A stretch of 64,000 nucleotides of DNA from Nocardioides sp. GY 10113 (GCF_004919105.1 NZ_STGK01000010.1:124001-188000); one strand, 5' to 3'; shown: positions 9,477 to 19,133, counted from the first letter of the stretch. The notes: generated from the sequence alone by a model not told the origin. A program made the numbers and translations.

Positions 9477-9980
9477 ATGAGCGACGAGGCGGGACTGTTC
9501 GAGCGGCTGGAGCGGCTGGAGCGGCTGGAGGCGCGACTTGCGCAGGTCGAGGACGAGCGGGCGATCGAGAAGCTCGTCGCGTCCTACGGTCCGCTGGTCG
9601 ACGCCGGGCTGCCCGACGAGGTGGCCGAGCTGTGGACCACCGACGGCGTCTACGACGTCGACGAGCTCTACATGGGCTCGGCCGACGAGGTGCGCGCGAT
9701 GGTCACCAGCGACGCGCACCAGGGCCTGATCGGCCGCGGCGCCGCCCACTTCCTCGGCCCCGCGCACGTCACCGTGACCGGGGACAGCGCCCGGGCGGTC
9801 TGCCACTCGCTGCTCGTCGTCCACCACCAGGAGCGCTACCTGGTGGTCCGCGCCGGGGTGAACCTCTTCCAGCTGGTCCGTACGCCGGAGGGCTGGCGCA
9901 TCGAGCACCGGACCACCCGGGCGCTGGACGGGCGCGCGGAGTCGCGGGCGCTGCTGGGCCGTGGGGTCACCGGCGCGTAG
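9477..9980 (+). CDS. SnoaL-like / NTF2-fold protein
   Basis: A 167-residue protein with the cone-shaped SnoaL_4 pattern: an N-terminal helix, then IEKLVASYGPLVDAGLPDEVAELWTTDGVYDVD (about 27-59 in parts), a central ADEVRAMV helix, and the strands HFLGPAHVTVTGDSARAVCHSLLVV and ERYLVVRAGVNLFQLVRTPEGWRIE. These small alpha+beta proteins act as isomerases, hydratases or dehydratases, or bind ligands; the substrate here is unknown. The N-terminus carries three tandem copies of the codons for ERL (ERLERLERLE), a short in-gene repeat that may form a coiled coil. The ATG at 9477 is chosen because the longer open frame upstream has no family similarity. Confidence 0.8.
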   Translation: MSDEAGLFERLERLERLEARLAQVEDERAIEKLVASYGPLVDAGLPDEVAELWTTDGVYDVDELYMGSADEVRAMVTSDAHQGLIGRGAAHFLGPAHVTVTGDSARAVCHSLLVVHHQERYLVVRAGVNLFQLVRTPEGWRIEHRTTRALDGRAESRALLGRGVTGA

Positions 9981-9990
9981 GCGCACCCAC

Positions 9991-10054
9991 CCGGGGTGGG
10001 TCGTGTGCCTGAGAACCCCCTATGGGTAGGTGTCAGGCACACGACCCACCCCGG
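9991..10054. terminator. Dispersed hairpin family B, copy 1 (bidirectional terminator candidate)
   Basis: Perfect 22-bp arms (9991-10012 and 10033-10054, core GGTCGTGTGCCTGA / TCAGGCACACGACC) enclose a 20-nt loop, GAACCCCCTATGGGTAGGTG. It lies between two convergent genes. Copies with the same arms and loop length occur at 17721-17770 and 20768-20815. Confidence 0.85.
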
Positions 10055-10063
10055 CGGCGCCCC

Positions 10064-10810
10064 TCACCGCAGCTTGATCGATCCCCCGTCGGCCATCAGC
10101 GTCTGCCCGGTCATGTAGCGGCTGTCGTCGCTGGCCAGGAAGAGCACGATCGGAGCCACGTCGGCGCGCGGGTCGCCCCAGCGACCCATCGGCACCTTGG
10201 CGGCCGAGCGCGCGTAGTCGTCGGGGAACGCCGCGGCCCACCGCTGGACCCCCTCGGTGGCGGCGATCGGGCAGATCGTGTTGACCCGGATGCCGTCGCG
10301 CGCCCACTCGTTGGCGACGGTCCGGCTCAGGCCCCGGATCGCCTCCTTGGCCGCGGCATAGGAGGACTGGGTGGGCATCCCGTCGAGTCCGGCGCCCGAG
10401 GCGAAGGTGATCACCGAGCCGCCGGCCACCCTCAGGTGCGGGTGGGCCACCTGGAGGAAGTGCCAGGTCTGGTGCAGCCCCGACCGCAGCGAGACCTCCA
10501 GGTCGTCCACGGACTGCTCGAGGAACGGCTTCTGCACCGAGCCCTGCGCGCAAGTGACGAGCACCGACAGCGAGCCGAACCGCGCCACGGCCTCCGCGAC
10601 GGCCGCCTCGGCGGTCGCCCGCTCGGCGACGTCGCCGCGTACGGCGGCCACCCGGTCGCCGTACGCCTCCAGCAGGCCCGCCGCCCCGTCGAGCTCCCGG
10701 TCGACGAGGACCACGCGGGCCCCCTCGTCGGCGAACGTCTCCACGATCGCGCGGCCGATCCCGGCGGCCCCGCCGGTCACCACCGCCACCCGGTCCTGCA
10801 GCCGTCCCAT
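10064..10810 (-). CDS. Short-chain dehydrogenase/reductase
   Basis: A 248-residue classical SDR acting on an unknown alcohol or ketone with NAD(P). It shows the cofactor motif TGGAAGIG (residues 12-19), the acidic VDRELDG that favours NAD+ (about 36-42), the serine strand VITFASGAG (about 137-145) and the active-site YAAAK (about 151-155). The usual NNAG motif is altered to TCAQG (about 87-91), so the structural asparagine is changed. The ATG at 10810 matches the family start. It is followed on the same strand by nothing; hairpin family B copy 1 lies at its 3' end. A second SDR gene lies about 90 bp upstream in the same orientation and may be co-transcribed. Confidence 0.88.
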   Translation of the reverse strand: MGRLQDRVAVVTGGAAGIGRAIVETFADEGARVVLVDRELDGAAGLLEAYGDRVAAVRGDVAERATAEAAVAEAVARFGSLSVLVTCAQGSVQKPFLEQSVDDLEVSLRSGLHQTWHFLQVAHPHLRVAGGSVITFASGAGLDGMPTQSSYAAAKEAIRGLSRTVANEWARDGIRVNTICPIAATEGVQRWAAAFPDDYARSAAKVPMGRWGDPRADVAPIVLFLASDDSRYMTGQTLMADGGSIKLR

Positions 10811-10902
10811 CCGAGCCCTCCGTCCCGCGGGTCGGCGGAGACCTTCCGCCGACCCGCGTCACGATGCCGCGAGGAGGCGACGGGGAGCGCGCGTCCTCCC
10901 GG

Positions 10903-11688
10903 TCAGCGGGGCATCTGGCCGTCGTCGACCTTCACCACGGTGCCGGTGACGAACTCCGAGGCCGGCGAGACCAGGTAGAGCAGCGTGCTGTCGAGCTGGG
11001 CCGGGTCGCCGAGCCGCTGGCGCGGCAGCGCCGGGGTGAAGTCGCCCATCCGCTCCAGCATCCCGTCCATCATCTCGGAGCGGAACGAGCCGGGCGCGAT
11101 GGCGTTGACGTTGATCCGGTTCCGCGCCCACTCCACCGCGAGCGCCTCGGTCATCCGGTTCACCGCGCCCTTCGTGGTCACGTACAGCGCCGAACCGGGG
11201 CCGATGGTGGCGAAGCCGGCCATCGAGGAGATGTTGACGATCCGCCCCGGCTCGCGGGCCGCGATCAGCCGCTTGGCGACCTCGGTCGCCATCAGCCACG
11301 GACCACGCAGGTTGGTGGCGATCACCGTGTCGACGAACTCCACGCTCATCTTGTGCGCCAGCCGCGCGTCCGGCATTCCGGCGTTGTTGACCAGGATGGT
11401 GACCCGGCCGAGAGCCTCCTCGGCCGCGTCCACGGCGGCGGTGATCGCGTCGGCGTCGGTGACGTCGAGCGGTACGGCGACCGCGGTGCCGCCCGCGGCG
11501 GCGATCTCCGCGACCAAGGCGTCGAGCCGCTCGACCCGGCGGGCGCAGACGGCCACCTTCGCGCCGGCGGCGGCGAGGACCCGCGCGAACCGGTCGCCGA
11601 GACCCGAGGAGGCGCCGGTCACGAGAGCGACCTGGCCGGCCAGGTCGTGGTCGGCGTACGGAAGGGGGTACGGCGTCTCGTCGGTCAT
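10903..11688 (-). CDS. Short-chain dehydrogenase/reductase
   Basis: A 261-residue classical SDR with TGASSGLGD (about 24-32), the NADP-favouring basic CARRVERLD (about 48-56), NNAGMPDA (about 101-108), the catalytic-serine strand IVNISSMAG (about 150-158) and YVTTKGAVN (about 169-177). The C-terminal EFVTGTVVKVDDGQMPR is typical of ketoreductases of the FabG/gluconate-dehydrogenase type. The ATG at 11688 follows sequence without strong Shine-Dalgarno but matches homologues; the much longer open frame upstream runs antisense to the LLM gene and is discarded. It is divergent from the LLM oxidoreductase at 11767, so a shared promoter region of about 80 bp is likely. Confidence 0.9.
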   Translation of the reverse strand: MTDETPYPLPYADHDLAGQVALVTGASSGLGDRFARVLAAAGAKVAVCARRVERLDALVAEIAAAGGTAVAVPLDVTDADAITAAVDAAEEALGRVTILVNNAGMPDARLAHKMSVEFVDTVIATNLRGPWLMATEVAKRLIAAREPGRIVNISSMAGFATIGPGSALYVTTKGAVNRMTEALAVEWARNRINVNAIAPGSFRSEMMDGMLERMGDFTPALPRQRLGDPAQLDSTLLYLVSPASEFVTGTVVKVDDGQMPR

Positions 11689-11766
11689 GCCCGGGGAGGC
11701 TAACAGCGGTCGGCCGATCGGTAGAACCTGTTCTCCTCCCCCGGCGCGACCTGCCAGGGTGGCGGG

Positions 11767-12690
11767 GTGATCGCGGAGCGGATGGATGTCGGGCTGACCC
11801 TGCCGGTGATGGAGCCCGACATCGGGCCCGAGACCCTGCGGACCTGGGCGGCCGCGATCGACTCCGGGCCCTTCTCCTCGCTGGCGTTCGGGGAGCGGAT
11901 CGCCTTCGACAACCCCGACGCGCTGACGCTGCTCGGTGCGGTCGCGGCGTGGACGTCGCGGGTCCCGATCACCACGACCGTGATCGTCCCGCAGCTGCAC
12001 GACCCGGTGGCGCTGGCGAAGGCCCTGGCCACCGCGGACCGGCTCTGCGCGGGCCGGCTCACCGTCGGGCTCGGCGTCGGCGGGCGGGAGGAGGACTACG
12101 CCGCCGTCGGCGCCGACTGGTCGACCCGGCGGATCGCCGACCTGGCCGAACGGGCCAGCACGATGCGGCGGGTCTGGTCCGGCGAGAACGTCACCGGCTC
12201 GACCCTGCCGGTCGGCCCACCGCCGTACCGACCCGGCGGGCCGCCGCTGCTGGTCGGCACCCACGGCCCGCGGACGCTGGCCGCTGCCGCGGAGTGGGCC
12301 GACGGGCTGGCCGGGATGAGCCTCGACCTCGACCTCGCCGCGACCGCGGAGCTCTTCGACGTCGCCCGGAAGGCCTGGGCCGAGGCGGGGCGACCGGCGC
12401 CGCGGTTGACCACCTCGTTCTGGTTCGCGCTCGCCGAGACCTCGCCGGACCCGCGGGCGCAGATCCACCGGCACCTGCGCCACTACATGAACTGGATCCC
12501 GGCCGCGTTCGTCGACGCGCTGGCCCCGACCGCGGGGTTCGCCGGGACGGTCGAGCAACTGCGCGCGACCCTCCAGGACTTCGCCGACCTGGGGGCGGAC
12601 GAGGTGCAGCTGATCCCGACCAGCGACGACCCGCGACAGCTGGAGGTGCTGTCGGCGGCGCTCGCCGACGCTCCGCTGACTCCTCGCTGA
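11767..12690 (+). CDS. LLM-class flavin/F420-dependent oxidoreductase
   Basis: A 307-residue luciferase-like monooxygenase TIM barrel. Supporting motifs are the N-terminal DVGLTLPVMEPDIGPETLRTWA, FSSLAFGERIAF (about 37-48), the VPITTTVIVPQLHDPVALAK strand-helix (about 66-85) and LCAGRLTVGLGVGGREEDY (about 94-112), the cofactor-binding GRLTVGLGVG being the family hallmark. In actinobacteria such proteins mostly use F420, but FMN cannot be excluded and the substrate is unknown. The start is GTG at 11767 (VIAERM) or ATG at 11782. The stop codon lies inside an 11-bp tandem repeat, whose first copy encodes the C-terminal LTPR. Confidence 0.85.
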   Translation: MIAERMDVGLTLPVMEPDIGPETLRTWAAAIDSGPFSSLAFGERIAFDNPDALTLLGAVAAWTSRVPITTTVIVPQLHDPVALAKALATADRLCAGRLTVGLGVGGREEDYAAVGADWSTRRIADLAERASTMRRVWSGENVTGSTLPVGPPPYRPGGPPLLVGTHGPRTLAAAAEWADGLAGMSLDLDLAATAELFDVARKAWAEAGRPAPRLTTSFWFALAETSPDPRAQIHRHLRHYMNWIPAAFVDALAPTAGFAGTVEQLRATLQDFADLGADEVQLIPTSDDPRQLEVLSAALADAPLTPR

Positions 12691-12719
12691 CTCCTCGCTG
12701 ACTCCTCGCTGACTCCTCG
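12676..12719. repeat. 11-bp tandem repeat across a stop codon
   Basis: Four exact copies of CTGACTCCTCG run from the last codons of the LLM oxidoreductase into the downstream spacer. Because each unit contains TGA in the same register, copy-number change would leave the protein end unaltered. Confidence 0.9.
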
Positions 12720-12862
12720 CCGGCTCCCCGCTGCCTCGTCGCCGGGGCCCGGCTGACGCGTCGCTCCCGTTCGGGCGTGACCTATCGCACAACTCCTCGG
12801 GATGAACCCCGGCCGGGCCGTAGTTCTACGGTGAACGGCGACGCCGACAGGAAGGGCGACTG

Positions 12863-13429
12863 GTGGGAGTCAGCGTGACGGAGCTCGTGACCGATCTCGC
12901 GACGGACCTCGCGACCGGTTCCACGGACCGGCCGGAGGCCGATCGCGCCGATCTCGCCGACGCCTTCAAGAGCGGGTTCCGGCGCCAGCCGAACGGCGTG
13001 GCGCTGGTCGCCTGCGCGACCCCGGACGGACCGGTCGGGCTGACCGCCTCGAGCGTTGCCTCCGTCAGCGCCGACCCGGCCCTGCTGTCCTTCTCGGTGC
13101 TCCGCTCCAGCGTCTCCGGCGCGACGATCGCGGGCGCCGGTGGCGGCGCCGTCTACCTGCTCGGCGAGCAGCACGCCGACCTCGCCGCCGCCTTCGCCAC
13201 CCGCGGGGCGGAGCGGTTCACCGCCGCACAGGGCTGGACCACGCGCCCCGGCCAGGAGGGCGGCCTCCCGGCGCTGCCCGACGCGCTGGCGACCTTCTGG
13301 TTCGACCATCACCAGGTGATCCCCGCCGGCCAGGCCTGGCTGGTGCTCGCCTCGGTCACCGCCGTCGACCTCGGCCCGGGCGAGGACCCGCTGGTCCACC
13401 ACGACCGACACTTCCGCCGGATCAGCTGA
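12863..13429 (+). CDS. Flavin reductase-like domain protein
   Basis: A 188-residue protein with the split-barrel flavin reductase layout: AFKSGFRRQPNGVALVAC (about 33-50), the FMN-binding GPVGLTASSVASVSADPALLSFSV (about 57-80, in parts), and a C-terminal WLVLASVTAVDLG...DPLVHHDRHFRRI, where HHDRHFRR is the family end motif. Such proteins supply reduced flavin to monooxygenases or hold flavin or haem themselves. It lies between two LLM oxidoreductase genes, so it may support one of them if they are FMN-dependent. The GTG at 12863 has AGGAAGGG about 7 nt upstream; a second GTG at 12875 is in frame. Confidence 0.85.
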   Translation: MGVSVTELVTDLATDLATGSTDRPEADRADLADAFKSGFRRQPNGVALVACATPDGPVGLTASSVASVSADPALLSFSVLRSSVSGATIAGAGGGAVYLLGEQHADLAAAFATRGAERFTAAQGWTTRPGQEGGLPALPDALATFWFDHHQVIPAGQAWLVLASVTAVDLGPGEDPLVHHDRHFRRIS

Positions 13430-13447
13430 GGGCCGGCGTCCGAACCG

Positions 13448-13511
13448 CGTCGTCACATCCAGAATGGCCCCCTCCACCGGCGTTTGCGGGGCCAATCGGG
13501 ATGTGACGACG
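13448..13511. terminator. Long hairpin between convergent genes (bidirectional terminator candidate)
   Basis: Outer arms of 13 bp (13448-13460 and 13499-13511, CGTCGTCACATCC and its complement) surround a second inverted pair, TGGCCCC and GGGGCCA. The element separates the flavin reductase and LLM genes, which converge. Its sequence is unrelated to repeat families A and B. Confidence 0.7.
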
Positions 13512-13521
13512 AGCCTGAGCC

Positions 13522-14580
13522 TCAGCCCGCGACCGGCTCCCGCACGATCTCGGCCAGCCGCCGGACGTGCTCGACCTTCTCCTCGTCGCTCTCGGCGACC
13601 GGGTTGAGGAGCAGGGTCCGCACGCCGGCGGCGTCGAGCTCGCCGAGCTTGCGGCGGATGACGTCCTCGGACCCCATCAGCGAGACGGCGTCGACCAGGT
13701 CGTCGGGGACGGCCGTGGCCGCCTCCGCCTTGCGGCCGTCCAGGTAGAGGTCCTGGATCTCCTTCGCCTCGGCCTCGTAGCCGTAGCGGCAGGCCAGCTG
13801 GTTGTAGAAGTTCTTGCCGCGCGCGCCCATGCCGCCGACGTAGAGCGCCAGCTGGTTGCGGACCGCGGCCACGGCCTCCGGCGACGGCTCACCGAGGTGG
13901 AAGGCGATCTGCAGCTGGATGTCCAGCTCGCCCAACGACGGGTCCCGACGAGCGAAGCCGGACTCCAGCGCCTCGCCCCACGCCTCCCGGTAGCGGCCCG
14001 GGTGGAAGAAGAGCGGCTGCCAGCCCTCGGCGATCTCGGCCACCATCGCCACGTTCTTCTCCCCGAGCGCGGCGATCGAGACCGGGATGGAGGAGCGGAC
14101 GGGGCGGTTGATGATCTTCAGCGGCTTGCCCAGGCCCGAGCCGCCGTGCTCCTTGGTCAGCGGCACCGTGTAGTGCTTGCCCTCGAAGACCACGGGCTCG
14201 CGCCGCCACACCTGGCGGCAGATCTCGACCACCTCGCGGGTGCGGCCGAGCGGGGCGTCGTACTTGACGCCGTGGAAGCCCTCGATCACCTGCGGGCCCG
14301 AGGCACCGAGCCCGAGCGTGAACCGGCCGCCGGAGACGAAGTCCAGGCCCGCGGCCGTCATCGCGGTCAACGCGGGGGTACGCGAGTAGATCGGCAGGAT
14401 CGCCGACATCAGCTCGATCTTCTCCGTCTTCGCGGCCAGGTAGCCGATCTGGCTGGGCGCGTCGAAGGAGTAGACCTCCGGGATCGCCACCAGCTCCAGG
14501 CCCGCCTGCTCGTACGCCTGCACGCGCTCCACCGTCTCGGCGAAGCCGCGGGCGTAGTCGATCACCATTCCGAGTCTCAT
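13522..14580 (-). CDS. LLM-class F420-dependent oxidoreductase
   Basis: A 352-residue luciferase-like monooxygenase of the actinobacterial Rv3520c type. Motifs include [20 protein letters not shown] at the N-terminus, [20 protein letters not shown] (about 30-49), [23 protein letters not shown] (about 52-74, in parts), and [21 protein letters not shown] (about 80-100), the cofactor and substrate site. The C-terminal [20 protein letters not shown] fits the same family. Likely cofactor F420; substrate unknown. The ATG at 14580 gives a full-length protein. It follows the MFS gene in the same orientation by 60 bp and may be co-transcribed with it. Confidence 0.9.
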   Translation of the reverse strand: MRLGMVIDYARGFAETVERVQAYEQAGLELVAIPEVYSFDAPSQIGYLAAKTEKIELMSAILPIYSRTPALTAMTAAGLDFVSGGRFTLGLGASGPQVIEGFHGVKYDAPLGRTREVVEICRQVWRREPVVFEGKHYTVPLTKEHGGSGLGKPLKIINRPVRSSIPVSIAALGEKNVAMVAEIAEGWQPLFFHPGRYREAWGEALESGFARRDPSLGELDIQLQIAFHLGEPSPEAVAAVRNQLALYVGGMGARGKNFYNQLACRYGYEAEAKEIQDLYLDGRKAEAATAVPDDLVDAVSLMGSEDVIRRKLGELDAAGVRTLLLNPVAESDEEKVEHVRRLAEIVREPVAG

Positions 14581-14640
14581 GCGGCCACGCTATCCGCACC
14601 GAGGAGCCCCGCCGCGACGGTTCGCCGTCACCGGCCCGGG

Positions 14641-16689
14641 CTACTCCGCGCCGGTGATGGCCAGCAGCCGCGGCGGGAGCACCGGGTTGTCGACCCGGTC
14701 GATCACCAGCTGCCGGGCCAGGTCGCCGACGACCTCGGTGATCTCGCTCGTGTCGGCAGGGACGATGTCGAGGTGGCCGATGATCCACTCGCTGAGTGCC
14801 TCCCGCAGGCCGTCGACCGCCACCTCGCCGCGGTCGGTGAGCACCATGTCGTTCGGCAGACCGGCCAGGTAGCCCTCGTCCAGCAGCTGCGCGAACAACG
14901 GCGCCAGTACGCCGGCCGGCATCCGCCGCGATCCCGCGATCACCCGCACGTCGGCGGTGCGGCCCGACGCGGTGAGCCCGTAGACCTGTGCCAGGCCCCA
15001 CGCCCACCCGGCGTCGATGGCGACCCGGTCCGACTCCAGCACCTCGGTGATCCCGTCCCGACCGCGGCCGTAGAGCAGCGTGACCACCTGCCGGGTGAAC
15101 AGGTCGCGGTTGGGCGGGTCCTCCGGGGCCGCGAACGCCTGACCCATGTCGTTGGCGTCCGGGGCCAGGCTGTCGGCGAGCTTCACCTGCGGCAGCAGCA
15201 GCGCCAGCACGAAGGCGACCAGCGCCACCGGCGCCGCCCAGAGGAAGACCTCGCTGAGCGACTCGGCGTACGCCTCCACGATGGGTCGGATCACCCGAGC
15301 GGGCAGCTCGTGCAGATCCGCGGGGACGGCCGCGGACGCGGGCGGCACCTGCGACTCCGCGACCGCCTGCGGCAGCCGGTCTGCGAGGAAGTTCGCGTAG
15401 AGGGTGCCGAAGATCGCGGTGCCGAACGCGCCGCCCATGGTCCGGAAGAAGGTGACCCCCGAGGTGGCCACCCCCAGGTCGCTGTAGGGCACCGAGCCCT
15501 GCACGATGATGGTCAGCACCTGCATGCTCAGCCCGATGCCGAGGCCGAGGATGAACAGGTAGAGCCCGGTGACCCACTTGGCCGTGTCGGGGTCCATCGT
15601 CGACATCAGCAGCATCGCGGCGGCGACGACGAGGGTGCCGATCACCGGGAAGATCTTGTAGCGCCCGGTGCGGCCGACCACGCCGCCGACGGTGATGGAG
15701 GTCGCCATCAGCCCGACCACCATCGGCAGCATCGAGAGCCCGGAGACGGTCGCGGACTCCCCCAGCACGAACTGGAAGAACGTCGGCAGGAACGTCATCG
15801 ATCCCATCATCGTGAAGCCGACGACGAAGGAGAGGGCGCCGCAGTAGGAGAAGACCCGGCGGCTGAACAGCCGCATCGGCAGCACCGGCTCGGCGGCGCG
15901 CAGCTCGATCAGCACGAACGCGGTCAGGACCGCGACGCCCAGCACCAGCAGGCCGATGATCTGCCAGGAGTCCCACGGGTACTCGGTGCCGCCCCAGCTG
16001 GTGGCCAGCACCAGCGCGCCGGCACCGACCGAGACCGCGGCCATGCCCAGGTAGTCGATCCGGTGCTTCAACCCGGAGCCGCCGCCGGGGATGGTGCGCC
16101 CGGCGACGATGATCACCACGATCGCCAGCGGCACGTTGACGTAGAAGCACCAGCGCCAGCTGAGGTGGTCCGTGAAGAGCCCGCCGAGCAGGGGCCCGAT
16201 CACCGTCGCCACGCCGAAGACCGCGCCGAGCGCGCCCTGGTACTTGCCCCGGTCGCGCAGCGGGATGATGTCCGCGATCAGGGCCATCGCGGTCACCGTC
16301 AGGCCGCCACCGCCCAGGCCCTGGATCGCCCGGGAGACGATCAGCCAGGTCATCCCGGGCGCCGCGCCGCACATGGCCGACCCGAGGATGAAGACGACGA
16401 CGCTGACCTGGAACATGTTCTTCCGGCCGAACTGGTCGCCAAGCTTGCCCACCACCGCGGTGACCGCGGTCTGCGCCAGCAGGTACGCCGTGACCACCCA
16501 CGCCATGTGCGTCCCGCCGCCGAGGTCGCCCACGATCGTGGGCAGCGCGGTGGCCACGATCGTGCCGTCCAGCGCGGCGAGCAGCATGCCGAGCGCGATG
16601 GTGCCGAACGCGACGGTCCTGGCCCGCCCGGAGAGCGTCCGCCCGGTCTCCGGGCTCGGCGGCGCCGGGGCGGTCCGGGTCGCTGTCAT
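14641..16689 (-). CDS. DHA2-family MFS drug exporter with winged-helix-like C-terminal extension
   Basis: A 682-residue, 14-transmembrane major facilitator protein of the EmrB/QacA type, exporting drugs or metabolites against protons. Family motifs are [18 protein letters not shown] (motif D1, about 40-57), [13 protein letters not shown] (motif A, about 81-93), [13 protein letters not shown] (motif B, about 118-130) and [23 protein letters not shown] (motif C and its extension, about 165-187, in parts). The transporter part ends near residue 515. The remaining about 165 residues are soluble and include [37 protein letters not shown], split here from a longer run that resembles a MarR-like winged helix. 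The ATG at 16689 is chosen from the family start; SD AGGAGG lies just upstream. Confidence 0.9.
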   Translation of the reverse strand: MTATRTAPAPPSPETGRTLSGRARTVAFGTIALGMLLAALDGTIVATALPTIVGDLGGGTHMAWVVTAYLLAQTAVTAVVGKLGDQFGRKNMFQVSVVVFILGSAMCGAAPGMTWLIVSRAIQGLGGGGLTVTAMALIADIIPLRDRGKYQGALGAVFGVATVIGPLLGGLFTDHLSWRWCFYVNVPLAIVVIIVAGRTIPGGGSGLKHRIDYLGMAAVSVGAGALVLATSWGGTEYPWDSWQIIGLLVLGVAVLTAFVLIELRAAEPVLPMRLFSRRVFSYCGALSFVVGFTMMGSMTFLPTFFQFVLGESATVSGLSMLPMVVGLMATSITVGGVVGRTGRYKIFPVIGTLVVAAAMLLMSTMDPDTAKWVTGLYLFILGLGIGLSMQVLTIIVQGSVPYSDLGVATSGVTFFRTMGGAFGTAIFGTLYANFLADRLPQAVAESQVPPASAAVPADLHELPARVIRPIVEAYAESLSEVFLWAAPVALVAFVLALLLPQVKLADSLAPDANDMGQAFAAPEDPPNRDLFTRQVVTLLYGRGRDGITEVLESDRVAIDAGWAWGLAQVYGLTASGRTADVRVIAGSRRMPAGVLAPLFAQLLDEGYLAGLPNDMVLTDRGEVAVDGLREALSEWIIGHLDIVPADTSEITEVVGDLARQLVIDRVDNPVLPPRLLAITGAE

Positions 16690-16851
16690 CGCGCCTCCTC
16701 GCGGTCGACTCCCTGGCAGTCTGTCGGCCGGCGGCCTCCGCCGGAAGACCCCGCGGCGCGGGAGGGCTCCCGTTCCGGCCCGCGGGGGTGTTGGGTGGAG
16801 GGCACGGCCGTCCCCGCCCGCCCGGCCGCCCCGCCCGAGGAGGGTGCCCCG

Positions 16852-17712
16852 ATGTCTGCAGCGATCCCCACCGTCACGCTCGTCAACGGCGTCACCATGC
16901 CGGTCCTCGGCTTCGGCGTCTACCAGGTGCCCCCGGAGGAGACCGAGCGCGTGGTCGCCGACGCCCTGGCCGCCGGCTACCGCCACCTGGACACCGCCGC
17001 GGCGTACGGGAACGAGGAGGGGGTGGGTCGCGCGATCGCCGCCTCCGGCGTACCGCGCGAGGAGCTGTTCGTGACCACCAAGCTCTGGGTCCAGGACACC
17101 GGCGAGCGGGCCACGTCGGCCGCCGCGGAGTCCTCACTGCGGGCGCTGGGGCTGGACTACCTCGACCTCTACCTGATCCATCAGCCGTACGGCGACTACT
17201 ACGGCTCGTGGCGGGCGATGGAGCACCTCCAGGACCGCGGCCTGACGCGGGCGATCGGGGTCTCGAACTTCCACCTCGACCGACTGGTCGACCTGATCGT
17301 CCACAACGACGTCACCCCGGCGGTCAACCAGGTCGAGACCCACCCCTTCTACCAGCGGTACGACGAGCATGGCGCGATGGCCGAGCGCGGGGTGCAGCAC
17401 GAGTCCTGGGGCCCGTTCGCCGAGGGCCGCAACAACCTCTTCGGCGACCCGCTGCTCGGCGAGATCGCCGAGACCCACGGCCGCACGGTCGCCCAGGTGG
17501 TGCTGCGCTGGCTGGTGCAGCGCGAGATCGTGGTGATCCCCAAGTCGGTCCGCCCGGAGCGGATGGCGGAGAACCTCGACGTCTTCGACTTCGAGCTCAC
17601 CGTCGACGAGATGGACCGGATCGCGACCCTGGACACCGGCGAGAGCCTCTTCTTCTCCCACCGCGACCCGGCGATGGTGGAGTTCCTGGGCACGCGGCGG
17701 ATCCACGACTGA
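16852..17712 (+). CDS. Aldo/keto reductase
   Basis: A 286-residue NADPH-dependent TIM-barrel reductase of the 2,5-diketo-D-gluconate reductase group. The catalytic tetrad can be read: Asp in [17 protein letters not shown] (about 43-59), Tyr in the same segment, Lys in FVTTKLW (about 74-80), and His in [12 protein letters not shown] (about 106-117). The NADP end motif is [21 protein letters not shown] (about 228-248, in parts). Substrate unknown. The ATG at 16852 follows GAGGAGGG by about 7 nt, which fixes the start inside a much longer open frame. It is divergent from the MFS gene and convergent with the YhgE-like gene. Confidence 0.92.
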   Translation: MSAAIPTVTLVNGVTMPVLGFGVYQVPPEETERVVADALAAGYRHLDTAAAYGNEEGVGRAIAASGVPREELFVTTKLWVQDTGERATSAAAESSLRALGLDYLDLYLIHQPYGDYYGSWRAMEHLQDRGLTRAIGVSNFHLDRLVDLIVHNDVTPAVNQVETHPFYQRYDEHGAMAERGVQHESWGPFAEGRNNLFGDPLLGEIAETHGRTVAQVVLRWLVQREIVVIPKSVRPERMAENLDVFDFELTVDEMDRIATLDTGESLFFSHRDPAMVEFLGTRRIHD

Positions 17713-17720
17713 GCGGGGCA

Positions 17721-17770
17721 GGGTCGTGTGCCTGAGAACGACCTATCGGCGGGCGTCAGGCACACGACCC
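17721..17770. terminator. Dispersed hairpin family B, copy 2
   Basis: 15-bp perfect arms (17721-17735 and 17756-17770) with the 20-nt loop GAACGACCTATCGGCGGGCG, 8 bp after the aldo/keto reductase stop and 10 bp before the stop of the convergent membrane protein. Confidence 0.85.
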
Positions 17771-17780
17771 GCCTCGAGAC

Positions 17781-19133
17781 TCAGGCCGAGGCGGGCTCGG
17801 CGGTCAGCCCCTCCGCGCGCACCTCCCGGTGCACCCGCCCGAGCCCGCGCCGGTCGTAGGCGCGGGTGCCGACCAGGCCGACCAGGAGTCCGAGCGCGGC
17901 GGCGACACCCGCCGCTACGAGCGCGCGGCCGAGGCCGGCGTCCCAGCCGCCGTCGAAGTAGAGGATCGCCCGCGCGCCGACGTACACCTGGTGCATCGGC
18001 TCGAACGAGCCGAGCCAGCGGATGAACGGCGGAACGGCCTCCAGCGGGAGGGTGCCGCCGGCCGAGGGCAGCGCGAGCACGATGAAGATGAAGAGGTTGA
18101 CGGTCATCCCGAGGTTGCCGACCAGGGCGTTGACGGCGTTCACGACGATCGCGATCGACCAGATCATGGCGAACCCGAAGACCCACAGCAGCCACGGGTG
18201 GTCGATCGGCATCCCCAGCGCGGCGCCGATCGCCACGTAGACGGTCGAGACGCAGACCGCGGCCAGCCCCATCACCGCCCACTTCAGCGCCAGCGTCGTA
18301 CGACGGCTCAACCCCGAGTGCGGGCGGTGCCGGTAGCGCGGGCCCATCTCGTCGGGGACGAACCCGAGCCGGGCATCGATCAGCGTGGTGGCGCCGATGG
18401 ACCCGGAGAAGCCGGCCATCACGAGCAGCAGTGCGTAGTAGAACGCCGAGAGTCCGCGGCCCGTGCCCGAGGGCAGCGGGTCGTAGGCGGTGACCTCGAC
18501 GTCGAGCGGGCTCGCGAGGGCCGCGGTCTCGACCGCCGAGAGCGGCCCCGCGTCGGCCGCGTCCAACTGCAGCCGCACCTGCTCGGTCAGCTGCTGCCCG
18601 ACCCGGGCGTCGACCTCGGCGAGCGCGCGCTGCCCGGCCGCCGAGGCGATGCTCGCGGCCATGCTGCCGGCCCGGGTGTTGGTGGCCAGCTCGACGGTCG
18701 GCCGCGCCGCGCCCTCGCCCTCGGGGCTCGCCCCGGCCGCGGAGGCGGCCCAGCCGAGGACGTCGGCGCTGAGGGTCTCAGGGAGGACGACGACGCCGTA
18801 GAGCGACCCGTCGCCCATCCGCTCGTCGGCCTCCGCGGCGCTGAGCTCCTCGACGTCGAACTCGTCGCCGTCGAGCCCCGCGAGGAGTCCGGCGGCGACC
18901 TCGTCACCGACGCGGACGGGGCTGCCGTCGGGCGCCGTCGCGCCCGCGTCGGAGTTGACGACGGCGAGCGGGAAGCCGGACAGGTTGGCGTCGGTGTTGA
19001 CCAGCCCGCCGAGGTACGTCGCGGCCAGGCAGGCCATCACCAGGGTGACCGCGAGGGTGGGCAGCAGCCACAGCGCGCGGCTGCGCAGCGGCGAGGCGGC
19101 GGTGGTCGCCGGCACGGATGAATCGGGGTGCAT
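17781..19133 (-). CDS. YhgE/Pip-like (ABC-2-type/DUF3533) membrane protein
   Basis: A 450-residue membrane protein. One N-terminal transmembrane segment (LWLLPTLAVTLVMACLAATYLGGLV, about 22-46, in parts) is followed by a large extracytoplasmic domain (about 47-215) containing FPLAVVNSDAGA, a motif of YhgE/Pip proteins. Five more segments follow from about 225 (FYYALLLVMAGFSGSIGATTL, WAVMGLAAVCVSTVYVAIGAAL and others). Such proteins resemble the permease of ABC-2 exporters but have no ATPase gene beside them; roles in phage receptor function, type VII secretion or drug export are reported for relatives. It is divergent from a TetR gene across a perfect 22-bp inverted repeat, so repression by that regulator is likely. 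Confidence 0.82.
   Translation of the reverse strand: MHPDSSVPATTAASPLRSRALWLLPTLAVTLVMACLAATYLGGLVNTDANLSGFPLAVVNSDAGATAPDGSPVRVGDEVAAGLLAGLDGDEFDVEELSAAEADERMGDGSLYGVVVLPETLSADVLGWAASAAGASPEGEGAARPTVELATNTRAGSMAASIASAAGQRALAEVDARVGQQLTEQVRLQLDAADAGPLSAVETAALASPLDVEVTAYDPLPSGTGRGLSAFYYALLLVMAGFSGSIGATTLIDARLGFVPDEMGPRYRHRPHSGLSRRTTLALKWAVMGLAAVCVSTVYVAIGAALGMPIDHPWLLWVFGFAMIWSIAIVVNAVNALVGNLGMTVNLFIFIVLALPSAGGTLPLEAVPPFIRWLGSFEPMHQVYVGARAILYFDGGWDAGLGRALVAAGVAAALGLLVGLVGTRAYDRRGLGRVHREVRAEGLTAEPASA

Noticed and set aside
13567..17712. A 1381-codon plus-strand open frame running into the aldo/keto reductase
   Set aside because: Only the last 286 codons show a protein family. The rest lies antisense to the LLM and MFS genes and reads as Arg/Ala/Gly/Asp-rich low-complexity sequence, as expected for a high-GC shadow frame.
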